Below, in pieces: positions 11,710 to 21,814 of a stretch of 64,000 nt of DNA. Below the pieces are notes generated by a model. It was not told the DNA's origin. It searched no databases and saw only the letters and a list, made by a program, of their open reading frames with translations. The translations under genes were made by a program, and so were the position numbers. The stretch covers positions 23,013,191 through 23,077,190 of the forward strand of contig NW_004454178.1 in NCBI RefSeq assembly GCF_000283155.1, in the 5' to 3' direction. Source of the stretch: Ceratotherium simum simum. Taxonomy: Eukaryota > Chordata > Mammalia > Perissodactyla > Rhinocerotidae. How positions within the stretch are numbered: the first letter of the stretch is position 1; the number at the start of each line of letters is the position of its first letter.

Positions 11710-12167
11710 TGTATTAGTTTTCTAGGGCTTCAGTAACAAATTGCCACAAACTGAGTGACACAAAACAACGGTAATTTACTCTCTCACAGTTCTGGAGGAT
11801 AGATGTTCAAAACCAAGATGTCAGCAGGGCCATGCTCTCTGCAAAGGCTCTTGGGAAGAATCCTCCCTTGCCTCTTCTAGTTTCTGTTTGCTGGTAATCC
11901 TGGCATTCCTTGGCTTGTAGAGGTGCCACTCCAACCTCAGTCTTGGTCTTCACATGGCTTTCTCTCCTGTTTGTCTGTTTCTGTGTCCCAATATCCCTCT
12001 TCTTATAAAGAAAACAGTCATATTGGATTCAGGGTCCACCCTAATCCAGTATAAACTCATAGCTTAATTTTGTCTGCAAATATCCAAGTACCCTATTTCC
12101 AAATAAGGTCACATTCATAGGTTCCAGTGGACATTAGTTTTGGGGGAACACTATTCGACTCAGTACA
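11710..12167 (-). mobile_element. MLT1 LTR (B-like), reverse, nearly complete
   Basis: Starts TGTATTAGTTTTCTAGGGC with GTAACAAATTGCCACAAACT. It continues through CACAGTTCTGGAGG and ends AATAAGGTCACATTCATAGG plus GGGGGAACACTATTCGACTC. All are reverse MLT1 words. Length is about 458 bases, close to full. Confidence 0.9.
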
Positions 12168-12414
12168 ATTTGCAACTGTTTAGAAGGGAGCGTTTGTTTT
12201 AAATTGCTACTTGAACGTCATATTCAAGTAAACTTGAGATCCGTTTGTGGTTGGTTGGTTGTTTAACTTGGAACATTTCTCACACACATAAATACTGCCA
12301 GAGTAAAGAGCAACCATCATCAACTCAAAGTCAACTAACTCTCAGAAGGAACCTACGCTCTGAAAATAGGGTCTTAGAAGAGAGGGGACCTCCCAACCAG
12401 AGCCTTGTTTCTGT
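12168..12414. other. Unassigned sequence
   Basis: No recognised element in about 250 bases. Confidence 0.3.
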
Positions 12415-12528
12415 CATAGGGTGACCAACCATCCCCACTGGCCCGGGACTTTCTAGTTTCGGTACTGGACGTCCTATGTCCCAGGAACCCCACACGACAG
12501 GGCAAACTGGGACAGATGGTCACCCCAC
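12415..12528. repeat. Short palindromic element (MITE-like)
   Basis: Two inverted arms bound a 114-base unit: GGGTGACCAACCATCCC at the left and GGGACAGATGGTCACCCC at the right, with matching inner words GGCCCGGGAC and AGGGCAAACTGG. The layout is that of a non-autonomous hAT-type terminal-inverted-repeat element. I cannot name the family with confidence. Confidence 0.55.
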
Positions 12529-12689
12529 CAAGCCTATGTAAAGGCAGCACAGCTTTCAGAAAATCAAGACGTTACCAGGATGTGAGCAGCACTGTGAAAT
12601 ATCCACCCTACATATCTGTTCTTAAAGTGTGCTTATATTCAATTAACTGATTAAAAGGTGGATTGGAATCTTAGGTATGAGTATCAACA

Positions 12690-12735
12690 CGTAGTCAGCC
12701 CTCAATAAATAGGTATTAACTGGTTGAGTGAGTGC
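12690..12735 (+). repeat. L2 3' terminus scrap
   Basis: GTAGTCAGCCCTCAATAAAT followed by TTGAGTGAGTG resembles the terminal L2 sequence 'agtaggcgctcaataaatatttgttgaatgaatg'. Very short. Confidence 0.45.
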
Positions 12736-13139
12736 CTGTAATAACAGTATCACATGACCGTCATGTGACAGACTGCCCAGGAGACAAAAGATCTGGCGCC
12801 CTGTCCCTAAAGGTAACTCCCACCCTGTCTCAGGCCTGGAGTGTTACCATATCTGAGGTTCTTTTCGTTTGGATCTTAAAGACAATCAATTTGAAACTCT
12901 CCTCAATGCACATGCTCTCAGGAGGAGGAAGCCCTCCCATTGTAAACCTCAGTCTCGGGAAGAATTACCCAGGGCTGAATACTACAAAGGGCCCCAACCC
13001 AACAGAGCAGAGGCGGATGAGGGACAGAGGGTCTGAGACACAACATGTGTAGACAGAGTCTTTCAGTACAGATCCTAATATGGAAAGCATATAAAAACAG
13101 GCCTGCTCTCGTTGAAGCAGGTGAAAGAGTTTGTAAATC

Positions 13140-13335
13140 CCTGGTGTGGAAGAGAATAAACAGGATTTTTATCTCAAATCCTGGCTCTGACACTCATTTT
13201 ATATCTTGGGGCAGGCAAGTCACTTAATCTCGCTCAGCCTCAGTTTCCTCAACTGTAAAATGAGAAAAATATTCTGCACCTCCCGAGTCTCACAGGGTTG
13301 GTATGAAGTCTGTTAAGCACTGTGAGTCTGGAAAG
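13140..13335 (+). repeat. MIR SINE
   Basis: Clear MIR core: AATCCTGGCTCTGACACTCA, GGCAAGTCACTTAATCTCG, CTCAGTTTCCTCAACTGTAA and CAGGGTTGGTATGAAG. This is an ancient tRNA-derived SINE in sense orientation and one of the better-preserved MIRs in the window. Confidence 0.85.
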
Positions 13336-13559
13336 CACAATTTAAGTATAACGTGTTACTATGAGAACAGCATAGAAGAGACTTTATTTACTCTGCAGCC
13401 CGCCTGCAGCACAGTCAGAATGAGAAGTCAGCTCCATGACTTAAGAAATTCAATTCCAGTGCTTTCCAAGCTGCATTATGGTTCTGAAATTGTAGATTCT
13501 TTCTCTAGATGAAAATAAGCCTCATAGTACCTGTATCATTTTTAAAACTTTACTCACAT

Positions 13560-13705
13560 GTGATGTTGTATTAAAAAAAGAAATACCCTGTATATGCTCA
13601 TTACAAAAACTTCAGGTAGGATAGAATACAAATAAACATTAATCAAAAGAAGAAATCTTTTCTAGTTCTTGCCTCGTACCCACTGCAAAATTATATTATG
13701 ACTCT
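13560..13705 (-). mobile_element. L1M 3'-UTR fragment, reverse
   Basis: GTATATGCTCATTACAAAAAC followed by AGGATAGAATACAAATAAAC resembles the reverse 3' region of old L1M elements, like the segments at 10385 and 45300. Confidence 0.45.
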
Positions 13706-14308
13706 TAATAACCAGATGTTTGCTGCCAACTCTAAAAATTTTTAAAGTAATATGCAGGCTTCCTTATTTGATGGGCTGTGGATGGCTGAAAGGTCTTTTC
13801 TCTCTGCTCTCATGTTCAAGGGGCTGTGGAGTTTGGACGAAAATTACTCACAACCTCATACAACCTCTCTGGGTTTTGTTGACTTTTCTGCAAGTCATGG
13901 TAGTGTGAGATGGAGGGACTCTCAGCCATGGCCCTCGATGAGGATGTGAGGATTCATATGACGAGTAACATGATGGGCTGGTGACTCATCATTCTCTGAG
14001 GGGCAGAGCTGGCATGTCCTCCTTGGGCCCTAAACATGCATGTGTGTTTATGCTGAAATTGTGTGGAAACCAACGTTTGACTTCCTAAACATGCAGAGGT
14101 CATCACTCCCAGGAAGGAACATCCTGGTTAGGAGACTTAAAATCTTGCACAAATACTTTACCCCAGGCTCTAGAAGGAAAAAACAGTGCTCCCAAATGGA
14201 GCAAATACCAGAATCCCCACAATATATGGTCCTGAGTCACTGCTTTCCTGGCTGGACTCCCTAATGCTGACCAAGAATGATGGTTTTCAAACATTGCTTT
14301 TCTTTGTG
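13706..14308. other. Unassigned sequence
   Basis: No repeat or exon recognised. Chance frames of 60-74 codons. Confidence 0.35.
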
Positions 14309-14376
14309 TCCTTCCTTCCTCCCTCCTTCCCTCCCTCTCTCCCTGCTCCTTCTCTTCCTTCCTTCCTTCCTTTTAA
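14309..14376. repeat. Imperfect (TTCC)n microsatellite
   Basis: CCTTCCTTCCTCCCTCCTTCC continues into CTTCCTTCCTTCCTTCC, broken by a short CTCTCTCCCTGCTCC interruption. Confidence 0.9.
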
Positions 14377-15116
14377 ACCAGTGGAGCACTTCCTTTAAAT
14401 GAAATCTTATGTGGGAACCCCTTATGCCTTCTTCCTTCCCAATCCCCCTTTCTGGGAAGATTTCTCTCTTAAGAACAGAAACTTTGTTGACCTAAGTCAC
14501 CGGCTTGAAGTTATGCTCCAAGAATTGGCCAATATTTGTAAGAAAAAGGGTTGTCTGTCTTGGAAACATTTCAGTCTATAGAATCTGAAGGACCTGAAGT
14601 CTCCTCCAGGGACCCACGAGAACTGAAGGACCAAACACTGCTGCGGCGAGGGCGGAGGGGAAGAAAAACAGAACAGGGAACCTGGCGAGGGGCAGCACAG
14701 AGAAATGGAGGGGATGTCAAGGTCCATTGGAGGCTGCCTCTGGATTCGTGGCACTGACTCCCTGGGAGAAGCCATGTTTACACTCTCCTCTCCCCTCCAC
14801 CTGTGCTCATGGTCAGCTCATAGTCAGATTTTCTTTCTGGTGATGAATTAGACCTACATGCTTTTCCAGATTTAGGTCGTAACCAAGGGGTTACAGGTGA
14901 AAATTGAGAAGCCCGACTGCTGTGGTCGACACCCAGAGAACATAGCTTTCAAACTGCTAACTAAGGCCTCTAGATCCCAAATGCCTACATAGCTCCCCCA
15001 TCCCAGAGGCCGAGGAACATGAGAATCAGGGATACCATTTGGTGGACCAAAGTGCTCTAGGAAACTGCTCTTGAAGCTGGGTACCTGAGGGTTACTGTAA
15101 ATATTCAATAAGAACA
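14377..15116. other. Unassigned sequence
   Basis: No family recognised. A GC-rich purine stretch lies near 14,640-14,720. Confidence 0.35.
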
Positions 15117-15570
15117 TGATTACCCTTTGACCTTGTTCCCAACACAGACATAGACGAAAAGAAGTTAATCTTGTTAATTTGATGTTTTCTTGTTTAACCT
15201 AAGGGATGACTCAAGGGTCACAAGGATTTACGAGCTTGTTTTGCAGAAGAAAAAGAATGCCTTTAAGGAAGTTATGACCACCAGATAAACAGCCCCCACC
15301 TGCTGTTGACACCCAGAAGTCTGATTGCCCAAGGGCTTATCTAGAGTGAAAGAAATAAGGACTTCCCCTTTGTTTTCCCAAAACTCCTCCTTCCAAGCCC
15401 CTTAGCTCTATAAAGACCCCCTGCTTTCTTCTTTTGTTAAGGCAGATTTGGGAGAACCTGTCCTCCCACCTTCTTATTTTGGCCAATTCGAATCAACCTT
15501 TCTACATCTCCAAGCACCAATCACTCAGTGATTGGCTTACTGCACATCAGGCACACAAACTGAAGATTAA
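15117..15570 (+). mobile_element. Solo ERV1-like LTR
   Basis: Shows the order expected of a gammaretrovirus-type LTR: a long U3, then GCTCTATAAAGACCCCCTG (TATA-like) and, about 70 bases on, TGGCCAATTCGAATCAACC where the poly(A) signal normally sits (AATAAA here read as AATCAA). A short R/U5 follows, ending GGCACACAAACTGAAG. No viral coding sequence is attached, so it is a solitary relic. Family name and exact ends are uncertain, and no target duplication was confirmed. Confidence 0.6.
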
Positions 15571-15583
15571 GAGGTTTGGTATA

Positions 15584-15830
15584 TGGGCCAGCCTAGTGGA
15601 GTAGTGATTAAGTTCACACACTATGCTTTGGCCGCCCAGGGTTTGCAGGTTCAGATCCAGGCATGGACCTATGCACTGCTTATGAAGCCATGCTGTGGCA
15701 GGCATCCCACATATAAAGTAGAGGAAGATGTGCACGGATGTTAGCCCAGGGCCAATCTTCCTCAACAAAAAGAGGAGGATTGGCATCAGATGTTAGCTCA
15801 GGGCTGATCTTCCTCACCAAAAAAAAAAAA
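15584..15830 (+). mobile_element. ERE SINE, dimeric tail, CpG-decayed
   Basis: Begins GGGCCAGCCTAGTGGAGTAG with GATTAAGTTCACAC. It carries two tandem 3' modules (GAGGAAGATGTGCACGGATG and GAGGAGGATTGGCATCAGAT) ending TCTTCCTCACC and poly(A). The flanks AAGAGGTTTGGTAT and AAGAGGTTCAGTAT are the duplicated target site. tRNA-half CpGs are mostly lost. Confidence 0.92.
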
Positions 15831-15840
15831 AGAGGTTCAG

Positions 15841-16270
15841 TATCACTCTCAAGGACTCTAAGAAAGGGAGGAAGAAGATGAGGCCAGGTGATGTTGGGGA
15901 GTAGAATTGTGAGAGGGGTCTCATGAGACCTAAAATCGGAGGAGCACTTTGCCACTTTCTAGGACCACTTGCCCTCCAACCCAAGGAGGCAGGCAAATGG
16001 TCTCCTCCCAGTCTCGCAACAAGGAGGAGACCCTACAGGAGGCACCATCCATAAGTCCTTGGAGGAACATAATGCCCTTTGACTTGAGGCCAATACTCTG
16101 AAAACAACTCTGTGGGATTGAACTCCTTGAACTTCGAGTAGGAGAAACGACTCTTTAATTAGAATGTTGCCCAGGGCCAGGAGTTGAGACTATCATTTCA
16201 GAATAAAAGCTTCAATGGCATCTTTCAAAATTCACCCTACTTGGTTATGTATATTCTTATCTTAAAAAGG
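15841..16270. other. Unassigned sequence
   Basis: No repeat or gene recognised. Frames of 60-98 codons on the minus strand are partly ERE. Confidence 0.35.
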
Positions 16271-16275
16271 CAGAA

Positions 16276-17178
16276 AAACAAAAAACAAACAACCCAATCT
16301 AAAAATGGGTAAAAGTCCCAAATAGACATTTCTTCAAAGAAGATATACTAATGGTCAAGCACACGAAAAGATGCTGAACATCACCAATCTTTAGGGAAAT
16401 GCAAATCAAAACCACAATGAAATACCACCTCACACCCATATCAGGCTGGCTACTACCAAAGAAAAACAGAAAATAACAAGTGTTGGTGAGGATGGGGAGA
16501 AATTGGAACCCTTCTCCTGTTGATGGGAATGTAAAAATGGTAAGCCACTGTAGAAAGCAGCATGGTATTTCCTCAAATAATTAAACGTAGAATTACTACA
16601 TGATCCAGCAATCCCACTTCTGGGTATATACTCAAAATAACTGAAAGCAGGGACTCCAAAAGATATTTGTACACCTGTGTTCTTAGCAGCATTATTCACA
16701 ATAGCCAAAAGGTAGAAGCCAGTCAAATGTCCACTGACAATGAATCAATAAACAAAATGTAGTATATACGTACAATGGAATTTTATTCAACCTTAAAAAG
16801 GAAAGAAATCCTGACATGCTACAACATGGATGAACCTTGAGGACATTATGGTAAGTGAAATAAGCCAGTCACAGAAAGACAAAGACTATATGATTTCATT
16901 TATATGAGGTACCTAGAGTAGTCAGATTCATAGAGACAGAAAGTAGAATGGTGGTTGCCAGGGGCTATGGGGAGGAGGGAATGGAGAGTTGTTGTTTAAG
17001 GGGTAGAGTTTCAATTTGGGAAGATGAAAAGAGTTCTGGAGATCTGTTTCACAACAATGTGAATGTACTTAACACCTCTGAACTATACATGTATAAATGG
17101 TCAAGATGATACATTCAATGTTATGTATATTTTAGCACATTTAAAAATTTTTAAATAATAATATTTTGAAAAAAAATT
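16276..17178 (+). mobile_element. L1M LINE-1 3' end, sense
   Basis: About 900 bases of the end of ORF2 and the 3' UTR. Key words are AATAGACATTTCTTCAAAGA, GGGAAATGCAAATCAAAACC, GATCCAGCAATCCCACTTC, AGCAGCATTATTCACAATAG, TGGTTGCCAGGGGCTATGGG and CTCTGAACTATACATG. It is 5'-truncated, and frameshifts and stops break the frame. It ends AT-rich at the 3' end. Confidence 0.92.
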
Positions 17179-17412
17179 AAAGTCTGAACATCGCATAAAG
17201 ATAAAGGCACAATGATTTACAACAAAAGGGAGTACAAGTTATCAATAGTTGGTCCTATTTAATAAGGAAGGAAATATAGAAAAATGAAAGGCTAAATTGT
17301 GCCTAGTGATAAAGAATAGAGGGAATAAATATGAACCAAAGCAGAAAAAAAAAAAAGGAAGAAAAACAGACCACAGAGCTTTTTTGTTAGCTTTTGAAAG
17401 TTCTAAACATTG
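17179..17412. other. Unassigned AT-rich sequence
   Basis: Follows the L1 3' end. No recognised element. Contains an A-rich run near 17,345. Confidence 0.3.
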
Positions 17413-17486
17413 TGCGCCAGACAGTCAAAGCGGTATAAATTGACGCCCCCAAAGTAGGCGTTGCCGGCTACTCCGTGCTTTCGTGG
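17413..17486. other. Local CpG cluster
   Basis: Seven CpGs in about 75 bases (for example GACGCCCCC, GGCGTTGCCGGC, CTCCGTGC) inside an AT-rich, CpG-poor region. No gene or repeat recognised. Confidence 0.5.
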
Positions 17487-17559
17487 TCCCCCTCACTTTT
17501 TCTTATCACATTTAGCAAAGTAAATAAAATGATTCACACCTATCTTCCCGCCTCACTGT

Positions 17560-17715
17560 CACCCCCATCAGGGCAGAGGTCACCTCCATTTCCCTCAACA
17601 TGGTATCCACAGGCCACCTGACACATAAAAGGCAACTCAACAAATATTTAGTAGACTGAATGATTGATTGATCGATTGATTGACTACATGCATGCGTTAA
17701 TGAATGCATAAATTG
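17560..17715 (+). repeat. L2 3' terminus with (TTGA)n expansion
   Basis: CATCAGGGCAGAGGTCACCT, ATGGTATCCACAGGCCACC and AGGCAACTCAACAAATATTT match the sense L2 end. The terminal TGAATGAATG motif has become ATTGATTGATCGATTGATTG, a short tetranucleotide repeat. Confidence 0.65.
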
Positions 17716-17734
17716 CAGATACACCGTTGTTAGG

Positions 17735-18250
17735 AGTATTGCATTGGTATTGCATTTTCGAAGTGCAATTTAGCAAAATCTCTCAGCATTTTGAAAGCAC
17801 ATACCATTTGACTCCGAAATTCTCCTTCCAGAAATTTATCCTGCAGATAAACTCCCACAAATGTGCAAAAATGTAAATACGGATGTCTATTGCAGCATTA
17901 TTTGCAAGTGAAAAATTCCGAATACCATGGAAATGTTTAAATAAATTACAGTATATTCACATGATGAAATACTATGTAGTCCTTTTTTAAAATAGATCTT
18001 CATGTAAAGGTATTCAAAATTTATTTTCAAATTTAAAAGGCAAAGTATCAAAGAATATACTTAGGACAATCCTGATTGTGATTTTTTTTAAGTGCTTATA
18101 CTTAAAGACGAGTTCTGTGAGGAAAACTCTCTCACGGATAGGGCTGTGTTTAAGAGGGGTGAGTGAATTCTACTTTCCGGTTACCCCCTTCTGTGCTCTG
18201 AATTTTTTTTTACCATAAGCAAGTATTAATTTTATAATATAAAGACAAGT
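17735..18250 (+). mobile_element. L1M (L1ME-like) 3' end, sense
   Basis: TTCCAGAAATTTATCCTGCAG, GCAGCATTATTTGCAAGTG and AAATAAATTACAGTATATTC are L1 words from just before and within the 3' UTR. It ends near TACCATAAGCAAGTATTAAT. Separate from, and more decayed than, the L1 at 16276. Confidence 0.75.
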
Positions 18251-18564
18251 ATAAAACAGTTCTCTAGCCTAGAACATTAAATTGTAGAAAATGTATCCAC
18301 TGCAAGTTGGAAAGCAGTGCATCTATACATGCCTTGCTCTCTCAAATTGTTCTCTGTAAGCAAGAAGCCACTTTAGTGTCATCTGAATGCCAAGCTGGCC
18401 ATACAATGTAAACCAAGCCTTTGATATCAGCCATCAGCCCTCCAAGGTCACATCAATGAAACATTATATGAAGGCTTTCAAGTCTTCATTTTATGGTAGA
18501 TAACATCTTGTTTTGGAGGAGTGAAGGTGGGGGGTGGATAACCCTTGAGGAATTTCAAAATACC
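18251..18564. other. Unassigned sequence
   Basis: No element recognised in about 310 bases. Confidence 0.3.
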
Positions 18565-18870
18565 TGAATTCATCAGGACAGTCTCAGCCTTGCTGCAATA
18601 ACAAACACTCAACAAAGGTTGATTTCTCACACAATGAAGGTTGGGCAGCCCACTTCCTTCTGTGCCTTCCAAGGTCATTACGGCAGGGGAAGAGAGAGAA
18701 CTGGAGAACCTGGAGGGATGTTCTTAAAGTCAGGCTTCGAGGTGGCTCCCGTAGCTTCTGCCCACATCCCACGAGTTGGAACCCAGCCACAACATAACTT
18801 CAAGGGAGACTGGGAAAGGCAGAGAAGAGGAATGCTGGGCAGTCACTAATAGTCACCGCCTGGGTGCCCT
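18565..18870 (-). repeat. Ancient interspersed repeat, family not resolved
   Basis: TTGCTGCAATAACAAACACTC, GTAGCTTCTGCCCACATCCC and CTTCAAGGGAGACTGGGAAA resemble words recurring in many mammalian repeats ('acttctgcccacattccattgg', 'ctgcaagggaggctgggaaatg'). I cannot place it in a named family from memory. Orientation is a guess. Confidence 0.4.
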
Positions 18871-18999
18871 AATGTGTTGTATGACATTGGTACCTGCTGA
18901 CATCCCTGTAAAGTGAAAAGGGAATGTGTTGTCATCCTCTTTTATGAGAAAGGAAATGGATGGTTTGTTCAGCATCACAAAGAAGCCAAAGGCCAGGAT

Positions 19000-19205
19000 G
19001 TTAATGCTGATTAAGCTTGTGCCATGTGCCAAGTGCTACGTGCCAGGGGCTTGAGGTACGTGGTCATATGTAAGTCTCACAGGTAGTTACTATCTTCCCA
19101 TTGTGCAGGTGAGGAAGCATGCTCAGAGGTGGGTCATTCCTCCAGATCAGTGACTGGCAAGGGAAGAGCTCTCATGAGAGCCCAGGTCTTCAGACCCTGG
19201 ACCTG
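19000..19205 (-). repeat. MIR SINE, reverse
   Basis: GTGCCATGTGCCAAGTGCTA, TTACTATCTTCCCATTGTGC, AGGTGAGGAAGCATGCTCAG and AGCCCAGGTCTTCAGACC follow the reverse MIR order. Confidence 0.75.
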
Positions 19206-20299
19206 AGCGTTATTTGCCACTGCAAGTTGGCAGCCCCTTCCCTCCCCCGTCACCTTGGGACTTCCAGTTCAGCACCTGCCCCAGTTCTAAGCCAATCCTG
19301 GTAGGGAAGAAAGGAGCCTCAGCCATACCAGTGGGAGGGGGCCAGGATGTTTTCACTGTCTTGGGGTACCTCTCCCCACCCCCTTCAGCTGCGATAAGCA
19401 GGAGCCCACTCTGGTTTCCTGATGCAAACTCAAGTTCCCTGCTGGGTCCTGAGTCCATCTCTGAATCCCTTCCATCCTCAGGGCCTGAAAACCTGTAGAG
19501 ATCTGCCAGTCCTCTCCATACCCCGGCCATGACTGTCATCTCTGGACAGGCTGAAGGCCAGGCCCCTGGACTCCTTGGCCCAGTAGTCCCTCAATTTCCA
19601 GCTCCAGGACCAAAGCCTTACCTCTCTCAGACTCAGCCCCACAGGATAGCAGGATTTGTGATCCCTTGTGGGTGGGGTCTATGTTGAATAACCGCCTAAA
19701 TCTGGCGATCAAGAGAACCAGCCCTACACACGTGTAGAAGCAATCAGATGTCCCCCTTCTCCTCCTCCCGTCTTATTGAATAGACATCCCACTCAACTCC
19801 TGACTCCAACATCAGTCCAGTGTAGGAGATGCAGGCCATCTTTGGATATTGTTAGGAGATCTGAGGTCTGAACACCCCATCCTCGTTCCCTGGACTCTGC
19901 CCACTGTACCTCACCACTAGCTAGAGCCCTGCACCTCCAGAGTGTCTCCATGGAACCCCAAGTTTTCCAAATGTTGCCTGTAAAGTAATCCATATTGCAA
20001 TGCAAGGATTTATAAATTGCTAAGGAAACAAGGTATCTTTCCTAAGGAAACAGAGGAGTGGGAAAGAGTTTAGAGAAGTTCCCCCAGTGTGGCTGTGGGG
20101 AGGTGGTGTCAAAGTTGCTGTGGAGAAGCTAAGTGCTCTGTCTTCATGTAGAGGACTCTACTGTTTTGTTTGCCCAGCAGCCTCTTCCTTCTGCTGGGAC
20201 CAGCCTTCCCCATCTCCATGTCCATCTACATGGCCCTCTGGGAGCATCCATGTTCATATATCATGATGCTGGGAAGCTGACCCAAGCTGGGCAAAAGAG
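19206..20299. other. Unassigned GC-rich sequence
   Basis: About 1.1 kb, moderately GC-rich, without a recognised repeat. Overlapping frames of 94 (+) and 109 (-) codons cover 19,210-19,540, but neither shows a protein family or a convincing start context. Confidence 0.35.
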
Positions 20300-20400
20300 C
20301 TCTACATGTATGGGGATGGAGACTCTGAGAACCCATTAATGTACTGAACTCCTGGTATTAAAGAGGGTGTTTTTAATCTGAAATTTACCAAGATTAAGTC
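20300..20400 (+). repeat. Copy 1 of an unnamed direct repeat
   Basis: Contains CTCTGAGAACCCATTAATG, then CTCCTGGTATTAAAGAGGG and TAATCTGAAATTTACCAAG. A diverged copy in the same orientation lies at 23000-23097, about 2.7 kb downstream. Confidence 0.6.
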
Positions 20401-21289
20401 TAGAATAAGTGTATGTAACTTGGAAGTGAGACTTTCCACATTAGACTGACTCTTGTCTTCAGTGGAACCGAGCCCAACATGGGAGCTGCTGGGGGTGCCA
20501 TTTTGAACTGTGTTGAGTGGGACACAGAGATGGCTCTTCTGCAGCAGTGGAAGGACTGACACACAAACCAAGGGAAGGAGACACTGGAGTCCTTGAAGGT
20601 GGTCTCCTTGAGGGTCTCATTGAGTTCCAGGGCTGGCTCCATTCCACCCTGAAGCTGAGTAGCCTCTAGGCCTTGGGTTCATAGAGGCTCCTATACCTTT
20701 AAAATGAGTTTCCCTCTTGCTTAAGCAGCTCATGTGACTTTCTGGGTTTGGCAACCAAAATTCATGAGTAATATAAGCTGTAATTGAGAAAGACCAGTAT
20801 TGATCAATTGGCAATCAGAGTTTTCCATTGATACTCTCGAGAATCTTTATAGAATACATCTAAATTGTGAACAAATTAGTTGGGCAAGCAGGCAGCAAAT
20901 ATTTATCCTCCTTAAAGTTGTTTACTATTCTGACCAAGCTTTCTCAGAATTGGAAAACAAGTTATTAAATTAAGTCAATTTTGTTTATTGCACATACGGC
21001 AAAATATATTGGTAGCACAAGATTAGATGCTATTTTAAGGTAATTGCCTTTGAATTTTTGGCATTTGGAACTTCTAGCAGAATCTGCCAGTCTCTCTCAG
21101 CCCTGGGTAGCTGAGTCTCCAGTTTCCTGAATTTCAAACCTGAGTTTGTTTGTTTTTTTAACCACAATTGGAACATGTACACCTGATCACTTGCCTGAAA
21201 TATAACAGGAAGGAGGAAATGGGCTAAGAAGAAATTCTGTGAATTCTGTCTTGGCTTTTCCCCAGGGATGTGTGTTTATGGAAGTTGTT
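20401..21289. other. Unassigned sequence
   Basis: No element recognised. AT-rich from about 20,800. Frames of 62-89 codons at 20,302-20,647 minus look like chance. Confidence 0.35.
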
Positions 21290-21690
21290 TGTGTGGGCAT
21301 GTGCAGATCCACTCCATACCCATTTGCTTCACTCCTGCCATCTGCCAGGCCCTGTGCCGGCTGCTGGGTACTCAAAGATAAATGCAGTGGTGTCTCAGCC
21401 CTCCAGGAGCCCCACAGGGTCATCAGGGAGACAGACAGATAGCCAGGAACCATGATACCACGTGACAGATCCAGAAGGAGCACAGTCTTTGGGCACACAG
21501 AGAAGAGAATAAGGCAACCTGCCAGGTTGATCCGGGAAAACCACAGAGAAGTGTGGGTGTGGGAGAGCAGGGACCCAGCGCTGGAATAGTAGGCCTGCCA
21601 AGCAGACAGGAGTGGCAAGAGCATTCCAGGAAGGAGAGAAGGATGAACAGAGGCATGGTATTGAGAAGGCACTTGGGGGACTTGAGAAAC
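21290..21690 (-). repeat. L2 LINE fragment, reverse
   Basis: CTGCCATCTGCCAGGCCCTG, GGGAGACAGACAGATAGCC, GCATTCCAGGAAGGAGAGAA and GAACAGAGGCATGGTATTGA follow the reverse L2 3' region (size-of-element words such as 'gggggagacagacaataaacaa' and 'gggcattccaggcagaggga'). Confidence 0.6.
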
Positions 21691-21756
21691 TGCTGGTAGA
21701 CCAGTTCCCTGAATGATCCAGACCCCATGCCCTGCAGGACAGGAAGTAAAAATGCC

Positions 21757-21814
21757 TCTCGTTCTTTCTTTCTTTCTTCCTATCTTCTTTTCTTTTTTTT
21801 TTTTTTGTTTGGTT
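21757..21814. repeat. (TTTC)n and poly(T) tract
   Basis: GTTCTTTCTTTCTTTCTTCC followed by a 14-base T run. It is the reverse poly(A) tail of the adjoining minus-strand L1, partly expanded into a tetranucleotide repeat. Confidence 0.8.

Noticed and set aside
15117..15570. Possible endogenous provirus
   Set aside because: Only LTR-like sequence is present. The next bases are an ERE, with no gag, pol or env-like frame on either side.
16276..17178. Possible active LINE-1
   Set aside because: It is 5'-truncated to about 900 bases and lacks any intact reading frame.
17640..17690. CRISPR-like or tandem array of ATTGATTGATCGATTG
   Set aside because: It is a short tetranucleotide expansion at an L2 end, without spacers. 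The host is a mammal.
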